From Antennarius striatus (lineage: Eukaryota > Chordata > Actinopteri > Lophiiformes > Antennariidae): a stretch of DNA of 64,000 nucleotides. The position numbers and the translations under genes were made by a program. This document shows, piece after piece, positions 15,426 to 26,348 of this stretch. The notes below the pieces were generated by a model. That model had not been told where the DNA came from, did not search any database, and saw nothing but the letters and a program-made list of their open reading frames with translations. Location: NCBI RefSeq assembly GCF_040054535.1, contig NC_090779.1, forward strand, positions 22,748,501 through 22,812,500. Direction: 5' to 3'. The stretch's first letter is position 1. Each line of letters begins with the position of its first letter.

Positions 15426-18075
15426 CCTATTCAAGATTCAGTGATGCTTCCAGCATTGTTTAGAGCGTCGTTTACCTCCTGTTAAGTTCTGTCAGCAGCA
15501 TGCTGTATGTTTAGTCAGAGAACACAAACCGGTGTCACAGGAAGGAAGTTTCCGTCACAACAAAGGCGTCTTGAGACCACATGATGTTGGCATGACACCA
15601 GCAGACACGCGTGGCGTCAGTCGAACAATCTAACAGCGTGTCGCTATAATCACAGGATCCACTCATCAATAATATGGCAAACAGGACCTGAGACACGAGG
15701 GGACAAAGTCGATTGTTTAGAGAACACGATGATTATTATTATCGGAATGAAAACTGCAGTTTTGAGCTTCTACTTTTACATTTATATGAAAATTAACATG
15801 CTTTAATATTATTATTGATCTTTGTAAATTAGGTTCCGCCTTCATTCAAAGACTTGATTATGAATGAAATGTCAAACCTGTTTTAGTTAATAAATAATAG
15901 TGGCCCATCTTTACATGTTACATGCAAGGGGTGACATCACTGGTTTCAAATTGTCTGGTTGTATACAATATAAACCTATGAGGAAAATAATCAGGCTGGT
16001 TGATCTGATCTCTACTGACAGGTGGATGACATCACCGTGGCTGACATCATGTTCATGTCTCCTGAATGGTCACGTGATCTGTCTTTGTGTTTCTCTGCAG
16101 GCCTTCAGGTGCTGGTGTCTCCCAGGTGGCCTGTAGAGGTGAGCTGAGCACACTGGACAGAAAAGGACGTGGAGGCAGTGACACCTACTGGCCAAACAGA
16201 GCACTACAACACACACATACGGTTAAATCCAAGCAGAAAACACACATTTAACCAACAGATGTCAGCATCACAGTGATCACGATGACTGCTGATTAAAACA
16301 ACAGCTGAGATAAACTTTAAGCAATAAGAAAATAGGGCAAGAACAAACAATCACACAACAAAATAACATCAAAATTACTGACGATAATTATAATGGATAA
16401 ATCTGTGTGTGTGTGATGGAATGTGTGGTACGTTAGGACACCATCAGGGGGTGCAGGGTGGTGATGAGTTCAGAGCCCTCACTGCCTCAGGTTAACTTCT
16501 GCTCCATATACAGATAGAACTTCTTACCTGTCAGGGACATGAATCTACTGAATAACTTTGAACCTGCATTGGTTGAGCTACCTGCAGGGGGCGGGGTCAT
16601 GTCTCTGCATCTCTCTGTCAGTATGACCAATCACATACTGACTTCTCCGCAAAGAGATTTCATCTAAAAAAAATCTGGATCAGGATCCTGATCCTCATAG
16701 TGGAACATCAGAAGCTGTCCATGTCTGAGCATTTCTATTTTAATTAGGATGTTTAAAAGGTTTTCTATGAGGAAAGTGACGGAAGGGAAAGTGAAAAAAG
16801 TGATCCAGAGGAAGGATTTCATCAAATTGTGTCGACAGCTTTTAGAGATGCTTTTGAGACAAATAACATGTTACGGTTTCCACATCTTCAATGTGTAGTA
16901 CCGTTGAATAAAAAGAGAAACAGCGCCCTCTACTGATGTACTTGCCAGTCAGCCACGCTCAAAATGCACGCGTTCATGCACACTGGCGTGTTATTGTTAT
17001 TGTCATTGACACGACGTGATCTTTCTGTGTGCTGTAGGATCTGATGACCAAAGCAGAGACAGAAGTTGCAGCATTGAAGGCTAAAGTCTCCTCTAAGTCG
17101 CTGATGGCTGAGGACTCTTCTCTGGTGGTCGTCACCAGGCAGTCTGTGACCAAACGTCACCGGAAGCTTCTACTGAAGAGCGGCTTTGCAGCCTCCAGTG
17201 CGCCCCCTGCTGCAGAGCAGCAGCAACGCCTCAAGTCGCCGCAGCTGGCGAGAACACTGGAGTCCCGGCGTCGCCTGTTGAAGGACATCTGCTCTAAATA
17301 CCACCGGGGCGTCAGGGATCAGAGGGTCTCCTGGCAGCAAGTGTCCCGGGTTTACGTGGAGGACCAGTCCAGACTGCTCTACTGCGAGGTGCCCAAAGTC
17401 GGCTGTTCCAACTGGAAAAGGGTGTTGATGGTGTTGGGGGGCAGCGAGGCCTCCACACAAGACATTCCTCATGACGCCGCACATTACGCCAACCACCTGC
17501 GGCGGCTGGACAGCTACAACAGCTCTGGCATGGCCAGCAGGCTGTCCTCCTACACCAAGGTGCTTTTCGTCAGGGAGCCCTTTGAGCGTCTGGTGTCTGC
17601 TTTCCGGGACAAGTTCGAGAGCCCGAACTCGTACTACCATCCCGTGTTCGGACGTCCCATCATCTCCAGGTACCGCACCAATGCCACGCGAGCCGCCCTC
17701 CGGACTGGTGCCGGGGTCACCTTCAGGGAGTTCATCCAGTACCTGCTGGATGTGCACCGGCCGGTAGGGATGGACATCCACTGGGAGCCAGTCAGTCAGT
17801 TGTGTAACCCCTGTCTCCTCCAATACAACTTCATCGGGAAGTTTGAGAGGCTGGAGGAAGAAGCCAACTTCCTGCTGCAGAGCATCGGCGCGCCAAAGAA
17901 CCTCACCTTCCCTGGCTTCAAGGATAGAAACCCTCTGGCCGAGAGGACTTCCTCCAAAATCACCCAGAGGTATTTTTCCCAGCTGAACTCTACTGAGAGG
18001 CAGAAGGCCTTCGACTTCTACTACATGGATTATCTCATGTTTAACTACCCCAAACCCTTCAAGGACCTCTACTGA
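920..18075 (+). CDS. chst8: Carbohydrate sulfotransferase 8 (GalNAc-4-O-sulfotransferase 1)
   Basis: Golgi type II membrane enzyme that transfers sulfate from PAPS to the 4-position of terminal GalNAc on N-glycans, as on glycoprotein hormones. Three coding exons join in frame: 920-1040, 16101-16138 and 17038-18075, giving 398 residues (human about 424). The N-terminus has a hydrophobic anchor at about residues 9-28. The HNK-1/carbohydrate sulfotransferase domain follows, with the 5'-phosphosulfate loop CEVPKVGCSNWK at 169-180 and the 3'-phosphate motif FVREPFERLVSAFRDKF at 230-246. Potential N-glycosylation sites are N214, N268, N341 and N370. The C-terminus, FYYMDYLMFNY followed by KPFKDLY, is typical of CHST8. 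ATG 920 is chosen over an upstream GTG because it starts the anchor. The 38-nt middle exon was found by matching splice phase and the human segment between anchor and stem. CHST9 is the alternative; neighbours KCTD15, LSM14A and GPI favour CHST8. Confidence 0.93.
2298..2365. repeat. Short copy of a dispersed repeat also present near 45.3 kb
   Basis: The segment around 'ttattcaagttctaaacattac' aligns by eye with 'ttattcaagttacaaacattac' inside the hAT-like element at 45220-45505 and continues in parallel for about 65 bases (…gttggtttttctctcagttataaca versus …gtttgtttctgttacaaca). It is a diverged fragment without visible ends. Confidence 0.4.
2525..2550. repeat. (TG)n microsatellite
   Basis: Thirteen TG units, next to the repeat tail that follows. 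Confidence 0.9.
2575..2725 (+). repeat. Teleost SINE/LINE-type 3' tail fragment
   Basis: The motif 'tttccccagtgggatgatta' followed by 'aagta', and downstream 'cggctgtgatcggctccagc' with 'ggataggcggctgcagatg', resemble 3' regions common to fish non-LTR retrotransposons and their SINEs. Neither the family nor the ends can be fixed without a repeat library. Confidence 0.45.
8563..8729. repeat. CA-rich microsatellite pair
   Basis: Two perfect (CA)n runs, at about 8571-8588 and 8700-8728, separated by simple AT-rich sequence. Confidence 0.8.
9502..9535 (+). mobile_element. hAT-type terminal sequence (left end)
   Basis: 'CAGGGGTGTCGAAAC' followed by 'GGCCTGCAG' resembles the terminal inverted repeat of hAT/Charlie-type elements common in fish (CAGGGGTGTCAAAC…). 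It lies upstream and in the same orientation as the hAT transposase relic at 10.33-10.87 kb, so it is probably the left end of that element. No matching right end was recognised downstream. Confidence 0.5.
9599..9935 (-). pseudogene. Tc1/mariner transposase relic, fragment A
   Basis: On the minus strand the segment around 9795-9840 reads as DWPPQSPDLNP, the hallmark C-terminal DDE-region motif of Tc1-type transposases, and the flanking sequence continues as typical fish Tc1 C-terminal DNA. Frameshifts and stops break it, so it cannot encode an active enzyme. It sits inside CHST8 intron 1 and inside a larger hAT relic. Confidence 0.75.
9995..10085 (+). pseudogene. Tc1/mariner transposase relic, fragment B (opposite orientation)
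   Basis: The segment includes 'ccaagatgacaatgcc' and 'ttgtgaaagag', which also occur in diverged form on the minus strand of fragment A near 9870-9925. The same piece of a Tc1-type element is therefore present twice in inverted orientation within 400 bases. It is short, broken and non-coding. Confidence 0.6.
10331..10870 (+). pseudogene. hAT-superfamily transposase relic (GTF2IRD2/Charlie-like)
   Basis: Pieces of a hAT transposase of the type related to GTF2IRD2-like proteins are readable in three shifting frames. SYVVAQFIARHRRPFSDGD lies at about 10334-10390. GVEENFRITEQLLG starts at 10515. LFSTPFLTPTQKVEV with MQLEVMEMQV lies at about 10596-10677. The C-terminal dimerisation-type block STYMCEQIF lies near 10795. 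Most of the catalytic middle is missing, and stops and frameshifts separate the blocks, so this is an internally deleted, dead copy. It is probably unrelated to the function of its CHST8 host gene. Confidence 0.78.
15381..15423. repeat. (TG)n microsatellite
   Basis: About 20 TG units with one CG interruption, in CHST8 intron 1. Confidence 0.9.
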
Positions 18076-19360
18076 ACCCAACCAGCTTCTCATGAGTCGC
18101 CTCCAACTTGGAATATAATTGACTTTACTTCAGGTGCTCAGCGGCTGATTCTTTGAACGAAACGGCTGGACTCAAACCCCGACGGAGTCCTGACTAGTTT
18201 ACAACGATATGCAGTAAAGTTTATTTTCTGGTTCTGTCACTGTCAGAGTTACAGCAGCATGACATCATTTACCTACCGAAGGAATCAATAAGTCGATCAG
18301 TTGAATCGGATCCAATGAGGTCACGTGATGTCACGTGACACAAAGACAGACTTCTGGTCACTCGGACGTAGAATTATTTTTCTTGACTTGGCCTTCATTT
18401 GAGGGATACACATTCCTGTACTGTCATTGGACCACCTGGCCTCTCAAGAGACCCCACAGTGATCGATATGAAGGAGTTGGATTTAGTTTGAGGGAATGAA
18501 TCTCAAACAGGACTCACAGCAGCTCTGAACACTTGAAGCTGCTTGAGAGTCGGTGCTGGATGCTGGAGGATAAAGACCTTCTGTCATCAAATGCCAGACT
18601 CTGAGGGTCCAGGTGTGAACAGGGTGTTTGTCTGTCAGAAGTCAGACGATTTTAACCTCTGAGTTGTCGTCATTTAGTTGATGACAAAACTGACTTCTGT
18701 GAAGTTTTGTAAGGGGATGGTTTACCCAAATGTTCACTCATCGTCGTCTTAAGTCCAACCTGATTTGAAGTGTGGTTGTCGAATGTAGTCCACCAGAACT
18801 TTCTGCAGCATTCTGTTAAACACCTCAAGAAGATGGAGACTATTAGTTGGAAGTTCTCCTTCAGGCGGGGAGTAGAGTGTTGCTGCTGGTTTAAAAATTA
18901 AAACATCTCTCACCTGACCTGGAAATCAATCCATTATATAATGACTGAATTTAATCATCAAATTGTTCCATGAACTGGGGAATTTCTGGATTTAGTTTAT
19001 CCAAAGGGAAACAGAGGCTGGTAGTTTATTTAACACAGTGATTGAGATTCTAACAACTGTTTTAAAATGATGCATCAAAGTTTTAAAAAAACCGACTAAA
19101 TATTGAAGTTCCTGCTCACTAAAAACACTCAACACGCTTTGGATGCAGCTCATGTGTGAATGTGGATAAAGACGAGAGGAGGTGGAGGAGATGAAGAAGA
19201 TGTCGAGAGAGAACATGATGAAGAAGCCTTAACACTGCCGTTCCTCCTGATGGACGTTCACAACAAACGTTTGATGTGTCCTTTTATCCAGTAACAGATC
19301 TGGTGTTTTTTTACTGGTAACTGATAATAACTTGACTCTCACAATAAAACTTTAATAATG
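18076..19360 (+). other. CHST8 3' untranslated region (predicted)
   Basis: Follows the TGA at 18073-18075. The first strong polyadenylation hexamer noted is AATAAA at 19343-19348, so a 3' UTR of about 1.3 kb is proposed. No coding exon is visible. Transcript ends are inferred only. Confidence 0.5.
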
Positions 19361-20944
19361 TAAATGTCTCCGTGGGATTCCTGAGCAAAACAAGCATGTC
19401 GATTCCCAACTCCAACCTCCACAATGAAACGTGATTCATCATTCAGAATTTATTTTGACGATTCAATCAATTCAGGGGTGGAGCCTGTGTCAGTTGAGCG
19501 CCAATTAAATTTAGGTGTTTATATCAGATCCAGGGATCCAGAAATGTTTCACAAGTTTTTAGAGGTTTTGATAAGAAATTACAGAAAAGTTAGATATAAT
19601 CCTGGTTCAGATCCCATGGCTGGTAGTGGAGGAGTGATCTTTGTTTAGCTGCTATGTGCTAAGAAATAGAAATACAACTGAAGCTGACATCACTTTAATG
19701 TACAGTTTAAAAATACTGTATCTGGATCTATCTGATCATCTGTGTGGTAGACGGATGTAGGAATGTAGGGATTTCTTGATCTCACTGGAGTTGTGTGTCC
19801 TACTGAATGACATCATAGTTTGTTTGTTAAATATGAGGTTCTAAACAAGATAATATATAAGATATGTGCTCTAACGTGTTGATGTACATGTAAATATACC
19901 AGTGGATCTTTATTGGGCCTTGCTGTAAACTGGTATGTTGTAGATCTTTCACACAGCGCCTCTCATACCTGGTAATGACGACTAGTTGCTGACATCTAGT
20001 GGCAGAAGGCGGTACTACAGTTAGTAACTGGTGGGGGGGGACTTACACCTGAAGTTCAGAGTTCATTACATTCACCTGTGTTCATACATGTTGTTCGAAC
20101 ATGGGACACGAATTACCCGATTGGCTGATACTGATTTGATGGCAACTGATTGGATGACCTGGCCTTCATGGGTTCTTCAGAAAGCAACTGGTTTACTGAG
20201 AAGGTCCAGAATAGTTTACGGATTTATAAACTGACTTTCATCATCATGGAGATTGAGGAGATTACTTTTGATTCTGGGTGAACTGCAGTTCATTTTGGGT
20301 TCTGGTATTTTATTTAGATGTTTGATCATATTAACAGCCTGAGGATAACCACCTTTTTTCAGAACTAATTGAAGTATCATCCATGCCTTTTTATAACCAC
20401 TTGTATGATCATGTGGGTGGCACCTATTTGAAATATAAAATTAGTAGAATACTAAAGTCAACAAATAAATGAGGGTAATAAGGATCAAGTTTTGAGGATA
20501 CGTGTCCAGATGATCCTGCTGAGTTTTATGAAACACTTTCTCAAATTGGGGTAATTTGAGGGTAAACAGGCTTCTGTATTGACATTTGTGAGGTACATTA
20601 GAGCCGGTTACATTGCAGAAATAAAAAGCCCGATGAGCAAACCTGATGTGACGACGCTTTGTCTTCTTCTGGCCTTTTTAGTTGAAAAGAGGAAAACGCT
20701 GCTCTGTTAGACAAAGAGATCTTTGTGTCTGAATCGTCTCAGTCTGTCACCTCCTCCTGGACACTCAGCGCCTCAACCCCCCCGTGGTGGTGGTGGGGGG
20801 GGGAGCCTCCCCCAACGTCTCCCTCTCTCTTTGTCTTAGGAGCTCCTAAGGCAGAGGCTGAGGAGCCACCATTCGCCTCCCTCCATCGCTATCAGCATAG
20901 CAAATAACACTCTCCTCAGCCAACTGCCTCTATGTAAACACCAG

Positions 20945-20945
<1 letters not shown>

Positions 20946-20985
<40 letters not shown>
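20946..20985. repeat. (CA)n microsatellite
   Basis: About 20 uninterrupted CA units. Confidence 0.92.
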
Positions 20986-20989
<4 letters not shown>

Positions 20990-21109
20990 CAGAAGTCTGA
21001 ATAAAACTATAAAATTATTCAGGAACATTTTCCACGACAAATAAACAGTAGTAGCTAGATACTGAATATTTACTTCCAGCTGCTAACTACTACCATCTAT
21101 CCAAAGCTG

Positions 21110-21235
21110 TTTCAATAAATCCAATGGGCTTTAAGGAAAGTTTCTTGAAGATGTTTCGCCTCTCATCCAAGAGGCTTCTTCACTTCATGTGGTAGCTGGT
21201 CTTGTCCCAGCTTATTAACCCTGTGGGGTGCGGTC
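21110..21235. repeat. Dispersed teleost repeat fragment with hairpin-like core
   Basis: The core at about 21149-21183 (…tttcgcctctcatccaagag… followed by gcttcttc) is partly self-complementary (gaag/cctct versus agagg/cttc). It resembles a sequence I recall as widespread in teleost genomes at the 3' ends of retroelements. The family name is uncertain. Confidence 0.5.
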
Positions 21236-22268
21236 AGTGCTATTCGTATTCCAACTACCAGCTAAGTGCTATGTGGCTGCTAACTCCAACCGGTGCTAAC
21301 TCCTACCAGCTGCTAACTCCTACCAGCTGCTGACTAGAGGACTACAGACGAGATTAACAGGAAGATGATAGATCTGTAAACCCATCAGGCATTGCGCCAC
21401 CTGCTGGCCTTAGCGATGACATGGAGTTTCCACTGGAACAGAGCGTTCTGTTCATTCTGCAGCGCCTCCCTGAGGACACAGGAAGTGGCATGATGGTACA
21501 CCACACCTTAAACACATGAAAGCGTGATTATTTTCTTTATGGTTGCACATGTCACCAGTTATATTTCTTCTTCCTCCTTTTTTATTTCCTGCTATCAGGA
21601 CATCAGAGCCGAAGCCGCTGCCTCTGGACTCCAAACGTCACACTTGTGTCCCCATGAAAGAAGCTGGAGTGTCAGCCTGATGGATGTGTGAGGAGCGCCT
21701 CCCTCCTCTTTATCTTCACCTCCCTTCACACAGAAAGAGAAATGGTGGATTACAGAGGGAGCTGCCAGCTCCTCAGGCGCGTTTAGGAGATATTTAAATC
21801 TTTAAATTTCTAACACGGCTCCCCCGCACATCTTATAATTGAAGTAACTGCAGGGTTTCTTTAATTAGAGAGTCAAGCTATTCAGCTGGTTTGCTCAGTA
21901 AAGGAGGCGCATGTGGAGCCTGAGGCCTGAACTAATGGAGGAGGAGAATTTAAATGTGTGTGCGTGTTGACTGACTGCAGGAGGGAGCATCCCTCACACT
22001 AATGAAGACATGGAACTGGTTCAGTGTGTCGACCTCAATTGCACACATTCCTTTTCCATCAGCCCTGGTTCTATTGGAGATGGTCTCAGGAGGGCGCCGT
22101 GCTGTGGTGGCGATTAAACACCTAAAGCCCCGCCCTTAAAGCACCAGAAGGTGTGGGTTTTTGTTTTTGTTTTTTTTTACATTTATGTGTGTTTTCTCTA
22201 CATATGAGATGAGTGTGGTTCTGGCTTGGTTTCAGAAGGTTATCAAATGGACTAAACTTCACTGTACT

Positions 22269-22335
22269 GATGGATGGATGGATGGATGGATGGATGGATG
22301 GATGGATGGATGGATGGATGGATGGATGGATGGAT
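22269..22335. repeat. (GGAT)n tetranucleotide array
   Basis: About 17 tandem GATG units. The open frames running through it (repeated MDGW, or HPSI in reverse) are artefacts of the repeat. Confidence 0.95.
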
Positions 22336-22466
22336 ATAACTGGACACTTTGTGGCCTCTGGAGGAGGAACAATGAAGCTGATGTTGGAGAGCCCCTTCCT
22401 GCAGTGAAGCCCTGGAGCCGCCTCACTTCCTGGTCCTGTAGGTGGTCGGACGGAGAAGGTGATGAA

Positions 22467-22533
22467 CATCATTGGATGTTCCAAAAGAACAATAATCCCG
22501 AACAGACATCAAAGTCCACCAAGACGTGGTTCT
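22467..22533 (+). pseudogene. Tc1-type transposase fragment
   Basis: Translates as [20 protein letters not shown], clearly the Tc1 transposase segment usually of the form W-FQ-DNDPKHTSK. Only about 20 codons remain; the expected acidic and histidine residues have been replaced and no flanking transposase was recognised. Confidence 0.65.
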
Positions 22534-22837
22534 AGATCATTCTAGAGGATTAGGAGTAACATCCACAATCCTGACCCAGAGAGATTTTCCATCTCATTTT
22601 ACCGTCGCATTAATCATACAGTCATATTTAGCATCAGCTGCAGCGATGCTTTGTGCATTTTATCCATTCTTACGATTGAAATGTTTTCTGTTTCCCAGGC
22701 AACCACGGAGCGTTGTGGTTGTTTCTGTTCAACCTGATGGGTTTTTATTCATTGAAACTGTGATTGATGTCTGGCGTCTCCTGGTTTTAATCATTCTGTT
22801 AAGATGTGGGTTAAACCATGTGGTCTGAGTGGTAAGA

Positions 22838-22872
22838 GGGGGGTGGGGTGGGGTGGGGTGGGGTGGGGTGGC
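22838..22872 (+). repeat. (GGGGT)n array, possible G-quadruplex
   Basis: Six to seven GGGGT units in tandem, about 1 kb upstream of the KCTD15 start exon. Runs of four guanines with single-base spacers meet the usual quadruplex pattern. A shorter copy of the same pentamer array lies at 57075-57097. Confidence 0.85.
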
Positions 22873-23049
22873 CCCTATCTGGTGACCGCCCCTGTTATTT
22901 CTCAGAACACGTTATCTGACTGTCGGTGGTTCCTGTTCAAACACCGGGTGACAGTTAAATTCAACTCTGGGGTGTTTGTGGTTCCAAATTTGCTGAGCAG
23001 TGGCGCGTGACTGCTACTGTACACACTGATGACTGAAGTGTGGTTATGA

Positions 23050-23102
<53 letters not shown>
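23050..23102. repeat. (CA)n microsatellite
   Basis: About 26 CA units at the left edge of the GC-rich region upstream of KCTD15. Confidence 0.93.
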
Positions 23103-23103
<1 letters not shown>

Positions 23104-23149
23104 GGATCGGTGTGGAAACGGGTGCGTACCGGGATGCCGAACGGCTCCA

Positions 23150-23844
23150 AGACCGAACTGGACCCCCCCCTTTTCCCCCCCTTGGTTCTATAGCCTCATG
23201 GGGCGTCAGCGGGGCGGGGGTATCTGGGAGATCACCCCCCGGACTGGGGGTTGGGGTGGGGTGGTGGTGGTGGTGGGGAATTAAACGGATCTGTGTGCGC
23301 ACCCTCGCGGCGCACATCTCCATCTACCAGTGCGCAATAATTGAAATGGCGCGTTTGGCCCCGGGCGGCTGGAAGGGCATAATGCATGACGATAGACGTC
23401 ATTTGGCTCCAGAGCCAGAGGGATGTTTGATGTTGCTAAAATATACGAGAGAGACGTGGACGTTTGAGGGCAGCTCCGCGCAGAAAACACACCGAAGCCG
23501 GAGAAACACTGATTTATGTGTGGATTTAAGGTTCCAGCGTCTGGTGGATTTTAAATAAAACATCTTTCTCTCTCTGGAACACGGACGATGTGACAGAAAC
23601 GGGCTGGGGAGCGCGCAAAGAACAAAACGCCCTCGTTATTGTAACCTAATCCTGGCCCCTGGGGGTCTGAAGGGCCCCAGGCAGGACTTCTCTTTTCAGC
23701 CCTCCTCTTTATTCTTTCGGTCGGTTTTATTTTGCTCCTTCTGCTCCACACGCACACAACCGGAGGACGGCAAGAGACCCGGAATAGGACCGGCCGGTAG
23801 CCTCAGATTTCAAACCCCGGAACGGAGCAGCCCAGACGGTCTCC
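23150..23844 (+). promoter_or_regulatory. KCTD15 promoter / 5' UTR region (GC-rich)
   Basis: Base composition shifts to GC-rich with many CpGs and C/G homopolymers from about 23150 and stays so past the first KCTD15 exon. This fits a CpG-island-type promoter plus 5' leader ending at ATG 23845. No single transcription start or TATA box stands out. Confidence 0.5.
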
Positions 23845-26308
23845 ATGTCTTCGGTGTCGGTGTCTTCTCAGGTAAGAACGAGCCGCTTCTTCCTCCGGAA
23901 ACGATTTAGACGTAAAGTTTCATCAAAACACGAGTTACGGATTACATTCAACCGCGTTTAGGTTATCCTGGATGCGCACTAGTTTCTCTAAACTCCATAG
24001 AAAACCTCACGGTTTGATGCTTCGTTGACGGCGACGCGTTTACGCATGAACGACGCAGGAGCGCCATGTGATTCCTGACATTTTTTAGGACAAGGTGTGA
24101 AATTCGGTGAGTTCCAGTGTTTCCATTTTTGGACGATATTCGTCAAAACGTGAACTTTCATCCGCAGCTCGGCCCGTTTCCCCCCCCCCCCACCCACTTC
24201 CCATCTTTACGCGTCAAACGCGTCGTGTGGTTAATGCTCCGAGAATCTGACGTGGAAATACTAGAATTAACTTTTGAGTTCATGTTCAGCTCATGAACCG
24301 AATTCACCGGAGGGCGGTGCAGACTGTGTGTGAACCCCGGTGAATCGGTTTAGACGCTACTCAAGGTTTCAGATCTCGGGTTTCCTTAAATCCCGGGATT
24401 ATTTTTTTTTTTGAACCGCGTCTGGCGAGAGGGGGTCTACCCCCCCCACCCATCACCACAACTCAAACTTGATTTACAGGTCAGGGGTTAGGGTTTTATT
24501 TGATTCCCATCTTCCAGAGAGAGGAAGTGATTTCCCCTCCTGTTAATTCCGACCTGTATCGTGTCGGTAGGGGTTTTTAATGTATATTTTTTAATCTCTT
24601 GGTTTCATTAAAGGCTGCAGCCCTGCAGTGATCATAATGTGGAGTCTGTAATCACTGAGATCTGCAGACAGGAGATCAGTCTGTTATTTCCTGTGATTTA
24701 ACTCCTGGTGCTCCTTCAGAGTTTCCTCCACCTCCTCCTCCTCCTCCTCCTCCTCTTCCTCCACCCGCCCCCGTCAGACAGAGATGGAGCAGAGAGGGGA
24801 GCAGTGTTTGTCAGTTTGGCCCCGGGCAGGAGCCGCCTGAGGGCCACAGAGACTGAAAGCTGCTGCAGCTCCTCCTGTTTTCACCTTTACGCTTCAGAGC
24901 TCCTCTTTTTATGGTGGTGGTGGTGGTGGGGGGGTAAATTAATCCATAGTGAGGGAGACCCCCCCCCCCACAAACACACACACACAAATGTAGAAATAAT
25001 CTATTCCGAGTAAAGGTCCTGCAGGATTATCAGCTTCACAGTGAAAGTATCCGTACTGCAGTACTGGCTAAAGCACTAGAGTAATGGTTAAAGTACTGCT
25101 AAAGTACTACAGTTCTGGTTAACCAGTACTGTAGTACTTTAACCAGTACTGTAGTACTTTAGCCAGTACCGTAGTACTGGAGACCAGATCTTTCAGGATG
25201 TGAACTAACTAGGTTCTGATTTATTATTTAAAACAACAGTGTATTTGTTATTATTTATTATTTATGTTTATTGTTTATTGTTTACACTGTCTATGTTTAA
25301 ACTGCATGTTTCCACTCTTACAACAATTCTGTTTATGTGCTTTCAGTTACCCTTTGGGGACATTTGTAGTTTTTTTAATTGAATTGAATTGGAATTTTTT
25401 TTAAATGAACTAGTCGTGCTGGTTCTGCTTCTGTCTGTGGATGTGACCCCTGGACCGGGGTCAGGGGGTCAGGGAGGTGTTTGACGTCTGTGGACCGTCT
25501 TTGCACCTCCTTTCTGCTCCTGATCACATGACTAAATAGAATCCACAGGTCCAGTTCTTTGACTTTAATGAACCGGTTTCAGGAGTTGAATCAGACGTGG
25601 CGATAGAACCAATTAGAACCTCTTCTGTTCTGTAAAGTTCAACATGGAGCCTTTAAACGGTGAATTTAGCTTCGGCTCAGGAGAGACGTCACCTCCTGCT
25701 CAGCTCGGCCCCTCTGACCCGTTGTTTCCTGCGACAGGACGGACGGAGCATGTCCAGGATGTCTCTGAGCCGCTCACCTGTGTCTCCCATGACCGCCCAG
25801 GGCATCCCGTCCCCCGCCCAGCTCACCAAGGCCAATGCCCCAGTCCATATCGATGTAGGGGGGCACATGTACACCAGCAGCCTGGCGACGCTCACCAAAT
25901 ACCCCGAATCCAGGTAAGAGCTTCACGGCGACGACTGCGAGTGATTTCTGATCTAATGAATAGAGCTAATCAATAATAAACAGGGTGACACGCGAGGCGG
26001 CGGCGCGTTAATCCACATTCAGCAGGTTGTCTGATGAACGAGTGAAAGTACTCAGTATATCAAACAATCAGGTGCATAAATTTAAACCGTCAAATATTTA
26101 AGTTCAGTATTTAAGTAAATAAACTCAAGTATTTTCCAACACAGCAGGAGGAGGAGGAGGGAAGTAAACTTTAATAGTATAAATATCTAATGCAGTAAAA
26201 TGTGCAACTGTAGTAGTATTATGGGATATGTTTTGGACTCCTACATGAATGTTAAGAAGTTCATGCTGCATTCAGGACACCCAGGAAGTCAGGAAAATGC
26301 AGCTACCT

Positions 26309-26348
<40 letters not shown>

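Larger units (their letters stand above)
1041..16100 (+). other. CHST8 intron 1 (15 kb), repeat-bearing
   Basis: Donor GTCAGT follows codon 40 and acceptor TTTCTCTGCAG precedes 16101. No convincing gene was found inside. It holds CA/TG microsatellites, a teleost SINE/LINE tail near 2.5-2.7 kb, a possible hAT-type repeat near 2.3 kb, and a nested hAT/Tc1 relic at 9.5-10.9 kb. The remaining short open frames on both strands have no recognisable domain. Long first introns often hold enhancers, but I cannot identify any from one sequence. Confidence 0.7.
19361..22830. other. Intergenic region CHST8-KCTD15
   Basis: No supported gene. It holds a (CA)n tract, a dispersed hairpin-like repeat near 21.15 kb, short CTAACTCCTACCAG duplications near 21.25-21.34 kb, a (GGAT)n array and a Tc1 fragment. 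Distal KCTD15 regulatory elements could lie here but cannot be seen from one sequence. Confidence 0.6.

Noticed and set aside
17170-18093. 307-codon open frame antisense to CHST8
   Set aside because: It is the reverse shadow of the GC-rich catalytic exon; its translation has no domain, while the plus-strand frame is a clear sulfotransferase.
21250-21345. CTAACTCCTACCAGCTG repeats as a possible regulatory array
   Set aside because: Only two to four imperfect copies beside a dispersed repeat; best explained as local slippage.
22122-22535. Open frames with repeated MDGW or HPSI units
   Set aside because: Produced by the (GGAT)n microsatellite, not a repeat protein; the only real protein-like part is the Tc1 remnant at the end.
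23040-23558. 172-codon open frame starting in a CA array upstream of KCTD15
   Set aside because: Starts with HTHTHT from the microsatellite and continues through GC-rich promoter DNA with no recognisable domain.
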